Shown: positions 9,095 through 18,900 of the stretch, piece after piece
Layout: each line of letters starts with the position of its first letter
Position numbering within the stretch: position 1 is the stretch's first letter
From: CAZLRH01 sp964562015
GTDB lineage: Bacteria; Verrucomicrobiota; Verrucomicrobiia; Opitutales; JABDGR01
Assembly (NCBI GenBank): GCA_964562015.1
Contig: CAZLRH010000006.1
Coordinates: forward strand, 166,692-230,691
Direction of reading: 5' to 3'
Length of the DNA stretch: 64,000 nucleotides
Notes under the pieces: model-generated
What the model was told of the DNA's origin: nothing
Database searches by the model: none
Seen by the model: the letters and a program-made list of their open reading frames with translations, nothing else
Position numbers and translations under genes: made by a program

Positions 9095-9616
9095 ATGGAC
9101 ATCTTTGGAGACACTAACCCCAGAAAGATGCCTAAGCACCATTTTGATGGTGCACTTTGCATTAATTATGATACGGCGGTACGGGCGAGTATCGCGAAAC
9201 AGAATTGTTCAATCTGCCCTCGGCACTGGTATGTCGATGCCGCTTTTTCCTGTGAAGGATGCGGTGCTGAATTCATCTTTTCTGCTCAGGAACAGAAATT
9301 TTGGTATGAGGATCGGGGCTTTTGGGTGGATTCCAAACCGCGATGCTGCAGCACATGCCGCAGGAAAAATCGCCATTTAAGAATGTTGAAACAACAATAT
9401 GACCGCCTAGTTGCGGAGGCAATTTCTTCCAGAGACCTGCCAAAAAAGATTGCGGTGATTGGAATTCTGGAAGAGCTGGCCACCCCACCGGCTCATCGTC
9501 CTCCCGCGAGAGTTCCCCGACTTTGGACTGGATTGCCCAAGAAAATGGCGGCCCATCGCGAAATTCTGTTGAAGCAAATCAAACGACAGCTAGCCACCAC
9601 AGTCCAGGGTTACTGA
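9095..9616 (+). CDS. Zinc-ribbon domain protein (zf-trcl-like)
   Basis: The 173-residue protein contains FSCEGCGAEFIFSAQEQKFWYEDRGFWVDSKPRCCSTCRRKNRHLR. This fits the probable zinc-ribbon family PF13451 (CxxCgeeFvFsa.eQ.ffy...g....pkRC..Cr). Further Cys residues (NCSICPRHW) lie just upstream. The rest is helical and basic. I chose the ATG at 9095 because AAGGTGA lies just before it; a TTG at 9077 is also in frame. The gene is more AT-rich than secA and lnt on either side. Function unknown. Confidence 0.72.
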   Translation: MDIFGDTNPRKMPKHHFDGALCINYDTAVRASIAKQNCSICPRHWYVDAAFSCEGCGAEFIFSAQEQKFWYEDRGFWVDSKPRCCSTCRRKNRHLRMLKQQYDRLVAEAISSRDLPKKIAVIGILEELATPPAHRPPARVPRLWTGLPKKMAAHREILLKQIKRQLATTVQGY

Positions 9617-9737
9617 AAAAATTGAATATCCAGCAAGCGCCCGTGATTACGCTTGAGCCGCGAACGCTATTGCTAGTTAGGTGAGCGCAATAACAGCTTT
9701 CATTCGGGGCGCGGGGCGCTAGGCTCGTCGTTTCGTC

Positions 9738-11447
9738 ATGGCCGCACCCTCACCCGCAAGCACGGACATTGCTCCCACCCGGCCGCACCGTTGGCTGTCG
9801 TCGGCGGTGGTGTTGTGGTACTTGCTGGCGCTGGTGCTGGCGTTTCCGCCGTTTGGCCTGAAGTGGGGCGTCCTTTTTTTCCTGGTGCCGTTTGTGGCCT
9901 GGGCGCGCACCGCGCCCGCGTGGCGCGATTTCATGGGCGCGGCCCTCGGCGCTTCCTGGGTCGCATGGTTTTTGATTTTAATCTGGCTGCGGCACATCTA
10001 CCCGCCGTGGGGCTGGGTGGCGCTCGCGGCGTTGAGTGCCGAGGCGGCGATTTTTCCGACGGCGTGGATGCTGGCGCTCCGCTGGGCCGGGCCGCGGATG
10101 GCGACCGCCTCGCCCGGCCGGGCGTTGCTGGGAGTGTTTGCACTCGCGGGCTGGTGGGTCGTGCTGGATTGGACGCGCAGTTGGCTTTTCTCCGGCTATT
10201 TGTGGCTGCCGTTGTCGGCCGCCTTTTGGCATGACCCGTTGTTCCTGCAACCGGCGGCGTGGACAGGCCAGGCGGGCGTGACGTTTCTGGTGGTCGCCCT
10301 GAATCTCGGCTTGGGCTGCGGTCTGCATTTTTTGAGCTCGCAGAAAAACGAGACGCGCGGAATGCGCCTGCGCGTGGCCTTGGGGCGTCCGGAAATTTAT
10401 GCGCCGATCCTTTTGTTTTGCGCCGTATTTTTGGTGTGGTCGCCCCTGTACTTGTTTCCGCGGCTGGCGAACCGCCAGACCCAGGCGGCGCCCCTGCTCA
10501 CTGCCGGGGTGGTGCAGCCGTGGACGCCCGCCGACACCAAATGGTCGGCCGAACGCGCCAATTTAAACTGGCAGGTGCTCCAGGATTTGACCCTCAGCCT
10601 GCGCAATCAGGATTTGGATGTCGTGGTGTGGCCCGAGGCCGCGCCGCCTTTTGCCGTGCAGGGTCCCGGCACGGAGGATGCCCGCGACCATTTGCAAAAA
10701 CTCGTGGACGCCGAGGGCAAGCCGCTGCTGTTTGGCGCCGTCGCGTTTGGCGAAACCAGTTCCACCGTGGCCGAGCCTGCGCGCCGCCTGTACAACGCGC
10801 TTTTTATCATGAATCCGTTGGGCGGCCTCGAGAAAACCTTTTACGCCAAGCGGAAACTCGTGCCCTTTGGTGAATTCGTGCCTTACCGCACCTGGTTTCC
10901 CGCGCTCGGCAAAGTCGTGCCGCTCGACGACACCAGTCCCGGGATTTGGGATTCACTGCTTTCGTTGACACTCACGAACGGCCGGAAACTGGCGGTGGGG
11001 CCGCTTATTTGCTATGAGGATATTTTTCCGCAGCTTGCGCGGGCGGAGACGGCGAAGGGGGCGGACTTCTTTGTCGTCGTGACCAACGATGCCTGGTACG
11101 GCACGGAGGGCGGGGCGACGCAGCACGCCACGCACTCGGTGCTGCGCGCGGTCGAGAACCGCCGGCCGCTCCTGCGCTGCGGCAACGATGGGTGGAGCGG
11201 CTGGATCGATGAGTTCGGCTTTGCGCGCGCGCTCGAACAAGCCGGCGGGCCCACGGGCAATATCTCGCTGGACCCCGCGAGCGGGGAGGATTTGACGACG
11301 TATTTCCGCGGGGTCGGGGTGTTTAAAATGTACCGCGACCGCGATTATGACGGGGTGGAGTCATTTTATGTGCGCCACGGCGACTGGTTTGTGGCGCTGA
11401 GCGCCGTGCTGGCGGCGGCGGGCCTGGTGGTATTGCGCAAACAGTAA
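9738..11447 (+). CDS. lnt: Apolipoprotein N-acyltransferase
   Basis: Lnt adds the third acyl chain to the N-terminal Cys of lipoproteins in the inner membrane. The 569-residue product has an N-terminal membrane part with about six hydrophobic segments (residues 20-240), then a nitrilase-fold periplasmic domain. The catalytic triad is visible: Glu300 in DVVVWPEAAPP, Lys371 in YAKRKLVPFGEFVPYR and Cys425 in GPLICYEDIFPQL. A final membrane segment lies near the C-terminus (WFVALSAVLAAAGLVVL). It suits a cell with several lipoproteins, two of which are encoded in this window. Confidence 0.95.
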   Translation: MAAPSPASTDIAPTRPHRWLSSAVVLWYLLALVLAFPPFGLKWGVLFFLVPFVAWARTAPAWRDFMGAALGASWVAWFLILIWLRHIYPPWGWVALAALSAEAAIFPTAWMLALRWAGPRMATASPGRALLGVFALAGWWVVLDWTRSWLFSGYLWLPLSAAFWHDPLFLQPAAWTGQAGVTFLVVALNLGLGCGLHFLSSQKNETRGMRLRVALGRPEIYAPILLFCAVFLVWSPLYLFPRLANRQTQAAPLLTAGVVQPWTPADTKWSAERANLNWQVLQDLTLSLRNQDLDVVVWPEAAPPFAVQGPGTEDARDHLQKLVDAEGKPLLFGAVAFGETSSTVAEPARRLYNALFIMNPLGGLEKTFYAKRKLVPFGEFVPYRTWFPALGKVVPLDDTSPGIWDSLLSLTLTNGRKLAVGPLICYEDIFPQLARAETAKGADFFVVVTNDAWYGTEGGATQHATHSVLRAVENRRPLLRCGNDGWSGWIDEFGFARALEQAGGPTGNISLDPASGEDLTTYFRGVGVFKMYRDRDYDGVESFYVRHGDWFVALSAVLAAAGLVVLRKQ

Positions 11448-11508
11448 AAATAAAGGGGTGCTAGAGAGCGGAAAAACTCATAGCGTAGAGTGAGAGGACT
11501 TTCTCCCC

Positions 11509-11856
11509 ATGGCCACGCCCGACCCACCCGAACCTCCGCCGAAAAAGCTGACGCTGAAACGAGCCGAGTTCGAGCGCGTCAACGAGCCGGCCGACGCCGC
11601 GGCCTCTTCCGGCCTGGAGCCCACGGAACTTTTGCGCCTCAACCGCGCGCACGAGAAAAAAGTCGGCTACCTGTATTCTCCGGCGGAGCCGTCCAAAAAA
11701 TCCCGGCGGCTGCGGGACTTTTTCATCGTGCTGGTCGTGGGCAACGCGTTGCTCTGCTTCTTCCTCGGGCCGACCTCGGTCTTCGGCATTGCCGGGATGC
11801 TGATCTTTTCGGCGGGGCTGGCCTGGGCGATGTTCGCGGTGATGGAGGATTACTGA
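11509..11856 (+). CDS. Small membrane protein, unknown function
   Basis: This 115-residue protein begins MATPDPPEPPPKKLTLKRAEFERVNEPAD. A soluble, charged N-terminal half is followed by a basic KKSRRLRD stretch and two closely spaced membrane segments (FFIVLVVGNALLCFFLG and SVFGIAGMLIFSAGLAWAMFAV). That arrangement suggests a hairpin with both ends in the cytoplasm. It follows lnt by 61 bases and may be co-transcribed. Its end overlaps the end of the convergent downstream gene by seven bases. No family recognised. Confidence 0.75.
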   Translation: MATPDPPEPPPKKLTLKRAEFERVNEPADAAASSGLEPTELLRLNRAHEKKVGYLYSPAEPSKKSRRLRDFFIVLVVGNALLCFFLGPTSVFGIAGMLIFSAGLAWAMFAVMEDY

Positions 11857-12581
11857 GCGGGCGGCGGCTGCGTCCGTGCCTGCGCGAGCGCCTTGGCGGT
11901 CATGGGCGCCGTTTTCGCCATGCCGTTAATCATTTCGAGGGCGAGCGTGAGGACAATCCGGTGGTCAATCGCGTCGGCGACCATGTTCAGCACCTCGGCC
12001 AAAACTTCGGTGGCGACGCGCAGGCCGCGCAGTTTGTCACCCTGCAAATGCTTCAAAATTTCGTCCACCGAGGGGCGCGTTTCATAGCCGTCGCGCAAGG
12101 GCAGGGCGCGGGGCCAGTGCTCTGCGGGGATGGATAGCGGCACGGTGCCCCAGTCGCGGGGCTCCCCAATGTGGGCTGCGTAGTATTTGAAAACGTCAAC
12201 CAGTGCGGGAAACTCCGTCCGCTGGTACTTTTGCCAATCGAGGCGGTCGCGCAGCACGCCGACAATGGATTCCGCGGGAAAGTCGTCGAGGTTGGCGGAG
12301 ACGATATCACCGCAAAGCAGCACATTCACCCGGTCGGAAAAAACCCGGGCGCCGGGCGTGAGCGAGTGGTCGCGCAAATCAAAATCCCCGGCGGCGTCGA
12401 GACAGCGTTCGGCGACGGTGATGGCCGCGAGCGAAACAGCGTCCTCGACGCGGGTGCGCCCGTCGTCCTCCTTGACCATCGCCATGGTGTAACTGAGCAG
12501 CCGCGCCTGCACGACGCCATCGACCGCGGCGATGACTTCGTTTGCGGTCGCCTTGCGGCGAAACAGGTCAAACAAGCTCAC
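11850..12581 (-). CDS. Hypothetical protein
   Basis: The 243-residue soluble protein starts at a GTG and begins MSLFDLFRRKATANEVIAAVDGVVQARLLSYTMAMVKEDDGRTRVEDAVSLAAITVAERCLDAAGDF. It is mostly helical with no signal peptide, membrane segment or recognised motif. Coding quality is good and codon usage is like the neighbours. It converges on the small membrane protein with a seven-base overlap, leaving no room for an ordinary intergenic terminator. The function cannot be inferred. Confidence 0.7.
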   Translation of the reverse strand: MSLFDLFRRKATANEVIAAVDGVVQARLLSYTMAMVKEDDGRTRVEDAVSLAAITVAERCLDAAGDFDLRDHSLTPGARVFSDRVNVLLCGDIVSANLDDFPAESIVGVLRDRLDWQKYQRTEFPALVDVFKYYAAHIGEPRDWGTVPLSIPAEHWPRALPLRDGYETRPSVDEILKHLQGDKLRGLRVATEVLAEVLNMVADAIDHRIVLTLALEMINGMAKTAPMTAKALAQARTQPPPAQ

Positions 12582-12618
12582 GCCGACTGATTAATAATCA
12601 GGCCGGCGAAAAGCCACT

Positions 12619-15036
12619 TTATTTTGACGCGGCGTCCAGCGTGAGCGTCGCCGGGGCCAGGCCGTCGGCAGTGGCACTGAGCGTGATTTTTCCGGCCGGT
12701 GCGGTGGCGCGCAGCAGGGCGATGCAGGTGCCCTGATAAACTTTGCGGTCGGACGTCGCATAGGCTTCGGTGTTATTGTTGGCGCCGTTGTCGGTGGCGA
12801 GCAGCGCCGCCGGGCCGTCGAGTTTGAACGAGAGCAAATTCTCCGCGCCCGGCACGCGCACGCCGTTAGCGTCCGTGACCGTGGCGGTGACCCAGGCGAC
12901 GCCGTCAAACGCGGGCGAAAGTTTGGTGCGGTCCGCGCTGAGAATGATTTTGGCCGGCGCGCCCGCGGTTTTAAGTTCCTCGGTGGCGACGATTTGGCCG
13001 TTGTTTTTGCCGACAGCCTTGAGCACTCCCGCTTCGAAGGGAAAGGTCCACACGCGTTGCGCGGCGTCATCGGGCAGCGTTTTCGCGCCGAGGGAATTGC
13101 CGTTGAGAAAAAGTTCCACTTCGTCGCAATTGCTCAAGGCCGCGACAGTCGCCTGCGTGTAATTGGCGGGCGGACTCCAATCCGCCAGGGCCGTGCCGAT
13201 GCCGATGGTCGTGGCATTGCCGCGGCCGCCCCGGCTCGCGCCGCTGCTGGCCGAGCGGATGAGGTGGACGACGGGCTTCGCCGACCACCACGATTCGCGC
13301 TGCAAGCCCACGGGCTTGGGATTCAACGTGTGATCGTAAAGCCCTTCATAGTTGACGACGTTGGGCCAACTACCGCCGCCGGTGCGGGCCTGCAGGCCCT
13401 CGCCCAGATAATCAATGCCCGCCCAGAGAAAGCAGCCCGCCAGCGCGGGGGTGTCGCGCACGACGACCCATTTGTTGCGGTCAGCGGTCTCGACGACATG
13501 CTCTTCCGTGTTGACGATTTTGCGCGTCATGGGCTCTTGCCGCTGAAAGGCGATCAATTGCGCGTCGCGATAATTGGTGCCGATCACATCGAGCGTGTCG
13601 GCCAGGCCATTCGTGTACCAGGTGGTGTATTCCGGGTTGACGAGCGCCTGCGTGACCGGGCGGGTGGGATCCAGTTCGTGCGCGGCGGCGAGCATCGCGG
13701 CCAGGTATTCCTTGGTGGCCGGCGAATTCGGGTTGTCGTGAATCTCGTTGCCGAGGGAGTAGAAAATAATGGACGGGTGGTTGCGGTCGCGCGCGATGTA
13801 ATCGCGAAAATCGGTCATGTACCATTGCTTGAAATAAAGGTTGTAGCCTTTTTCCGCGTTGGGCTTGCTTTGGGTCCAGGTGTCGAAGGCCTCATCCATC
13901 ACGAGGATGCCGAGACGGTCGCAGAGATCGAGCAATGCGGGCGAAGGCGGATTGTGGGCCCAGCGGACGGCGTTCGCCCCCATGGCCTTCATCGCGGTCA
14001 GACGGTGTTCGTAAATGGAGAGCGGCACGGCCTCGCCGATGGCCCCGCCGTCCTGGTGCAAGCACACGCCGAGCAATTTAATATTTTTTCCGTTCAGCCA
14101 GAAACCCGACTCGGGTTTGAACTCAATCGTGCGAATGCCAAAGGTCGTCGCCGCGGTGTCGAGCGGTTGGGTGTCGGCCACGACTTGCGCGGTGGCTTGG
14201 TAAAGCGTGGGGTGGTCGAGATTCCACAACTTGGGATTCGTCACCGGCACATCTTCCTCGGCGGTCCAGGCTTTACCGGGCTCGAGCGCATGTGGCGCGG
14301 AAACTGCAGAACCGACGGGTTGGCCATCGGGCCCGAGAATCGTAGTTTTCACCGCGACGGTTTTCGGCGCGTCGCCGTCATTGGTGACCGTGGTTTGGGT
14401 GTGCACCGTCGCTTGCTCCGCAGTCACTTTCGGCGTGGTGACGAACAGGCCGTCATGCACGACGTGCACGGGGTCGGTTGCAATCAAGTTTACATGGCGG
14501 TAAATGCCCCCGCCGGTGTAGTAGCGCGACGCCGGCTGAAGGGAATTGTCCGCGCGCACGGCGAGGACGTTCGGCTTATCCGCGCCAAAATTGAGATGGC
14601 CGGTCAAGTCATAATACAGAGAGGCATATCCGGAGGGCCGCTGGCCGAGGGGGAAGCCGTTGATCCAAACCTGGGAATTGGCCATGATGCCGCCAAAATA
14701 AATCGCGATGCGGCGGTTCGCATCCTCCGCGGGCAAGGTGAAGGTTTTGCGATACCAGCCGATGCCATTGGGAAGATAGCCGCCGCCGCGCCCGGAGTTG
14801 GCGTTCTGTTCTGGTGTGCCGGCGATGACCCAGTCGTGCGGAACGTCCACCATTGTCCAGGCGGCATCATTGAAGGCCGGTTGCTCGGCGCCCGCGACTT
14901 CGTCCTTTTGAAAACGCCAGCCGGCATCGAAGGGCGTCGTGACCCGGCCTGGCGCGGGCGGAGTCGTCGCCGCAGGAGCGGCGAGGGCCATGAGCAAAAG
15001 GGCAAACGCAATAATCAGCGGGGTCGATTTTCTCAT
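12619..15036 (-). CDS. Secreted glycoside hydrolase family 2 (beta-galactosidase-like)
   Basis: The 805-residue enzyme starts MRKSTPLIIAFALLLMALAAPAA, a clear signal peptide. Next come the GH2 sugar-binding domain (FDAGWRFQKDEVAGAEQPAFNDAAWTMVDVPHDWVI), an immunoglobulin-like domain and the TIM barrel with the acid/base motif SLGNEIHDN. The likely nucleophile Glu lies in NTEEHVVET. The C-terminal part (FLWAGIDYLGEG, then DUF4982 and Ig-like modules) is typical of exo-acting GH2 beta-galactosidases. An unusual SRGGRGN insertion lies between the barrel and the C-terminal domains. The true substrate is uncertain among galactosides, glucuronides and arabinosides. Confidence 0.92.
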   Translation of the reverse strand: MRKSTPLIIAFALLLMALAAPAATTPPAPGRVTTPFDAGWRFQKDEVAGAEQPAFNDAAWTMVDVPHDWVIAGTPEQNANSGRGGGYLPNGIGWYRKTFTLPAEDANRRIAIYFGGIMANSQVWINGFPLGQRPSGYASLYYDLTGHLNFGADKPNVLAVRADNSLQPASRYYTGGGIYRHVNLIATDPVHVVHDGLFVTTPKVTAEQATVHTQTTVTNDGDAPKTVAVKTTILGPDGQPVGSAVSAPHALEPGKAWTAEEDVPVTNPKLWNLDHPTLYQATAQVVADTQPLDTAATTFGIRTIEFKPESGFWLNGKNIKLLGVCLHQDGGAIGEAVPLSIYEHRLTAMKAMGANAVRWAHNPPSPALLDLCDRLGILVMDEAFDTWTQSKPNAEKGYNLYFKQWYMTDFRDYIARDRNHPSIIFYSLGNEIHDNPNSPATKEYLAAMLAAAHELDPTRPVTQALVNPEYTTWYTNGLADTLDVIGTNYRDAQLIAFQRQEPMTRKIVNTEEHVVETADRNKWVVVRDTPALAGCFLWAGIDYLGEGLQARTGGGSWPNVVNYEGLYDHTLNPKPVGLQRESWWSAKPVVHLIRSASSGASRGGRGNATTIGIGTALADWSPPANYTQATVAALSNCDEVELFLNGNSLGAKTLPDDAAQRVWTFPFEAGVLKAVGKNNGQIVATEELKTAGAPAKIILSADRTKLSPAFDGVAWVTATVTDANGVRVPGAENLLSFKLDGPAALLATDNGANNNTEAYATSDRKVYQGTCIALLRATAPAGKITLSATADGLAPATLTLDAASK

Positions 15037-15205
15037 GGGGTGTCGCGAGGGGTGAGGCGGCAGCATTAAACCAAAATAACGGGCGGGTGGAAAGCGCATT
15101 TCCACCGGCAACGCGCAGGGCCTGGCCGCCGCGGTGAACTCGCTCCAAGTGAAACGATGCGATGTCTTGGCGACTCAACAGGCCCGAAAGGCACGGACGA
15201 AAATC

Positions 15206-15958
15206 TCAATACGTCGCCCGGCCGCCGGAGAGGTCGAACGTCGCGCCGGTGCTGAAGGAGCATTCGGCCGAGCAGAGCCAGGCCACCAACGCGGCGACTT
15301 CCTCCGGTTCGCCGGCCCGGCCCACGGGAATGCGCGCGAGCATGTATTTGATGTGCTCCGCGGAAAGCTGCTGCAAAATCTCCGTGCGAATGACCGCGGG
15401 TGTCACGCAATTGACGCGAAGACCCGAATGCGCCAGTTCCTTGCCGAGGGATTTGGTCAGGCCGATGACCCCCGCTTTGGCCGCGCTGTAATGGGAGGCG
15501 TTGGGATTGCCCTCCTTGCCCGCGATGGAGGCGACGTTGACGATGCGCCCATAATTCTTGCGCAGCATCACCGGCACGACGGCGTGGCAGCAATGGAAGA
15601 CGCCCAGGAGATTGATCTGAATGACGCGCTGCCATTCCGCCGGCGGGCATTCCCAAAGTTTGCGCGAGGCGCCCGCGACTCCGGCGTTGTTCACCAAAAT
15701 ATCAATCCCGCCGAAATGCGCGGTGGCGGCTTCGGCCGCCGCCGTGACTCCGGCCAAGTCGGTGATGTCCACGGCGGTGCCGCGCGTGCGGCCCGGGGCG
15801 GCCAGCTTTTCCTCAGCGAGGCGGAGGGCGGGGCCGTCGGCATCCCAGAGCGCGCAGGATGCGCCGGACGCGAGCAGGCGGCTGGCGATGGCGAAACCGA
15901 TGCCGCGGGCCGCACCGGTGACGACGGCGATTTTGTCGCGCAAATCAATTTGGTTCAT
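15206..15958 (-). CDS. SDR-family sugar-acid dehydrogenase / 3-oxoacyl reductase-like
   Basis: A classical short-chain dehydrogenase of 250 residues. It has the cofactor loop TGAARGIG (14-21), NNAG (90-93), and catalytic Ser144, Tyr157 and Lys161 in SHYSAAKAG. The segment VASIAGKEGNPNASHYSAAKAGVIGLTKSLGKELA resembles 2-keto-3-deoxy-L-rhamnonate or -fuconate dehydrogenases. That would fit deoxy-sugar-acid catabolism in a rhamnogalacturonan-degrading region. A general FabG-type annotation is the safe alternative. It sits between a GH2 gene and a DUF4450 gene on the same strand, with a strongly C/T-rich leader. Confidence 0.88.
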   Translation of the reverse strand: MNQIDLRDKIAVVTGAARGIGFAIASRLLASGASCALWDADGPALRLAEEKLAAPGRTRGTAVDITDLAGVTAAAEAATAHFGGIDILVNNAGVAGASRKLWECPPAEWQRVIQINLLGVFHCCHAVVPVMLRKNYGRIVNVASIAGKEGNPNASHYSAAKAGVIGLTKSLGKELAHSGLRVNCVTPAVIRTEILQQLSAEHIKYMLARIPVGRAGEPEEVAALVAWLCSAECSFSTGATFDLSGGRATY

Positions 15959-15989
15959 CGGAAGGCGAGAGGAAGGGGAGAATAAAAAA

Positions 15990-18900
15990 TCAGCGCGCGA
16001 GGGTGACGGCCATCAGCCCGACGACGACTTCGTTGGCGAGGGCGCGCACGGTCAGCGACTGCAACTCCTTGGCGGGGTCGAGCGGCAAATCGAGCAGGTT
16101 GGCCGCACCGCCGCGGATTTTGCCGCCGCCGCCCTTGAAGGTATTAACGTCGAGCAGGCGCAATTCCCCGGACTGCAAATTGAGGCGCGGCGGGATGGGG
16201 CCGGACCGGCGGAAGGCATAGTCGTCGAGATAAAAATCCTGTTCGATGGGCCACCAATTCGTTGGATTCTCAAGCGCGAGGCGCTGCGTGGTGCCGTCCG
16301 TGTAGGTGATGATGACCTCGGCGTTGTCGAGGCGGCTTTGCATGGAATTGGTGCTCCCGGCCATGAGGAAGTACCCGTGGCGCGCCCGGCCGGTGAGCGG
16401 CACGGTGATTTCGCGGGGGAAATTGTCCCATTGGGAAACAAAGGCGATATTGGGCTTCTGGCCGGGGCCGGGGGTCGCGAAGGGCAGGCCGTCCAGCAGG
16501 GTGAATTTGCCCGCGGCGCCGGCGAGCTCGCGCAAGCCTTTGTCGTCGAGTGTGGCGGTGACGTTCAGATTCGACCACGCGCCGAGGCCGTTCGTCGGCA
16601 TGGTCAGCGACGCAAACAACGGGCGCGGCGAGAGGTACTGGTGCTGGAAAATCTGGGTGACTTCGTCATTGAAGACCCCGGCGAGGTCGACGGTGTCGTA
16701 ATTAATTTTGGCGGGGTCGGCCGGAATCGCCCAATTGGCGACGGTGGACACCGCATAGCGGTTGGCGCCGAAATCGACGCCGACGGGATTCAGGCCGGGC
16801 ACGAGGCCCGCCGGTCCCACTGCGAGCACGGCGGAGTCGCCGCGGGCGGGCACGGAAAGTTGGGCGGGGTTCGCCTGGCCGCCGGCGATGATTTTTGCCG
16901 GCCCGTCAAAGGCCTCCGGCGTATTATTGCGCACGAGGAAGCGCAGGTGGTCCGCGTCCTGGTCGGGGGCGGGAATGATTTCATAGGCCGGGCGCGCCTC
17001 AAATGGTATCGGCATCCACCAAAGCATCGAGCCTTGCTGCACCTGGGCGAAAACGGCGTGCGGGCCGGCCGGGCCAATGGCCACAGCGCGGAAGGAATCG
17101 GCGCCTGCATTGAGATTATTAAGGACGCCCTGGTAATCCGCCACTTGCAGTAGCCGGGCGGGCGCAATTTGCGCACGCAGCTCGCCATCGATGGGCACAA
17201 TCCCCGGCGCGGGCGCGGGCGCAAGCGGAGCGCCCCGCCATTGGATGACCACTTCAGTGCGGACCGCCGGCGGGCAAAGGATTTCGATGCGCGGAATTTC
17301 GACGGAATTCTCCACGGGATGCCAGAGGTAAGACACGCCATTCACCGTGACGCTGCCGATTTCATCCAGCAGCGCGGGAATTTGCAGGCGCAGGCCGACG
17401 GGCTGGGGAAATTTCGACTCAAACACATACGTCTCTGGCGTGAGATGATCGACATACTCCTTCTGCTGCACCACGGGCAGCGTGCGCGAACTCGCCGGCT
17501 GGCGGACGTTTTGCTGGGTGCTATGCACGTCAGTGAGCTCGCCGCGCTGAAAGCTGAAATTGAAATCGGGATGCCGCAGCGAGGCGTGGTCCCATTCGGC
17601 GGGAAACCCCGGGCGGAGCAGCACTTCATGGGCGAGAAGATTGGGGGAGACGCCGAACAAGCCCTCGACGAGGGTGCGCGAAACCATCCCGATGGCGTCG
17701 CCGAAATCGCGCTGGGATTCGCCGCGAGCCATGTCGTACGCCGTCGTCATGCCCGCATTGCCGGGGCAGAGGCCGAGATACATGCTGTCCAGCAGGCAGC
17801 CTTTAAAAAGATGAAAAGCCGGGTCGGGGCGCCCGGCCTGCCAAAACGCCAGCGCCGTATGGGCCGCTTCCGCCATCACGACATTGTTGACCGACCAGGT
17901 GTACGGCATCCAGTTGGTGGTGGGCAGGGTGAAGTAGCCTTCATCGGGCACGCCGGGCCCCTGGACGGGAATGTGCGCAATCTGCGTGTCCACGAAATGC
18001 GACATCTGCCAGGCTTCCAGCGGCGTCGTGGCGGCGGAATCCACCGTGTGGTAAAAGGTCCACAAGCCGGGGCTGGGGTGGGCGAACTGCAGGCCGAGGA
18101 CATCGCGGTATTCGGCGTACCAGCCCTGGGCCGGCAGCCAGAGCTCGCGGCGCATCGCGCGCAGGATGAGGTCGGCCTCGGCCTCGTAAGGCGTGGGGTC
18201 GACCCCTAGCGCGCGGGCCACCTGGCCGGCCATCAGATTGTGAAAATAATTATAGGCGCTGGCATGGGTCACCCCGCCGCCATTGTAGCCCAGGTCGTCG
18301 CTGGCCCAGATGGCCGCGTAAGCTTCGTAGAGCGGCAGGTTGTCCGTGCGGAAGGGCCGGCGAAACAGGCGGCGTTCCCACGCCAGATGCCGTTCGATGA
18401 CCGGCCACATTTGCCGGGCAAAATCCAAATCGCCCGTCCATAAAATATGGCGAAAAACGGCGTCGATGTAGACGAGGTTCATGTCGTAGTGGGAATTCGA
18501 CAAGTCGCCGTTTGAATGCAGGGCGGCCTCATTGCGGCTGAGCTTGCTGGCGGCGTCCGCGGGCGGCAGGCCGAGTGGGATGGGCGAAGTATTTTGGCGC
18601 CCAGCCCAATAGAGAAAATCCTGGGTGGCGCGGTCATGCCAGCCGAAGGCGTCATTCGCATATGGTCCGCGCCAGCCGAGCAGTTTCGAGCGCCAGGCGA
18701 CCGCGCCGTGCATCACCGTCCCGGACTCGTCCCAGATCGCATCCGCGGCGACGGCGATGGCGGCGGTGGCGGCGTTGATAAAGGCATCGGGCGTGTCAGC
18801 CACGACTTGTTCAGCGAGGGCGCGGCGGCGGGCTTCGGCCTCAGCAAAAATTTGCGGGAGATTTTGCACGCTGAAGGCGGGCGTGGCCGCCGGTGCGCCG

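Noticed and set aside
12994..15069. Open frame of about 690 codons on the plus strand, opposite the first GH2 gene
   Set aside because: It is antisense to a gene with clear GH2 motifs and shows no recognisable domain. Long antisense frames are expected in GC-rich DNA with this codon bias.
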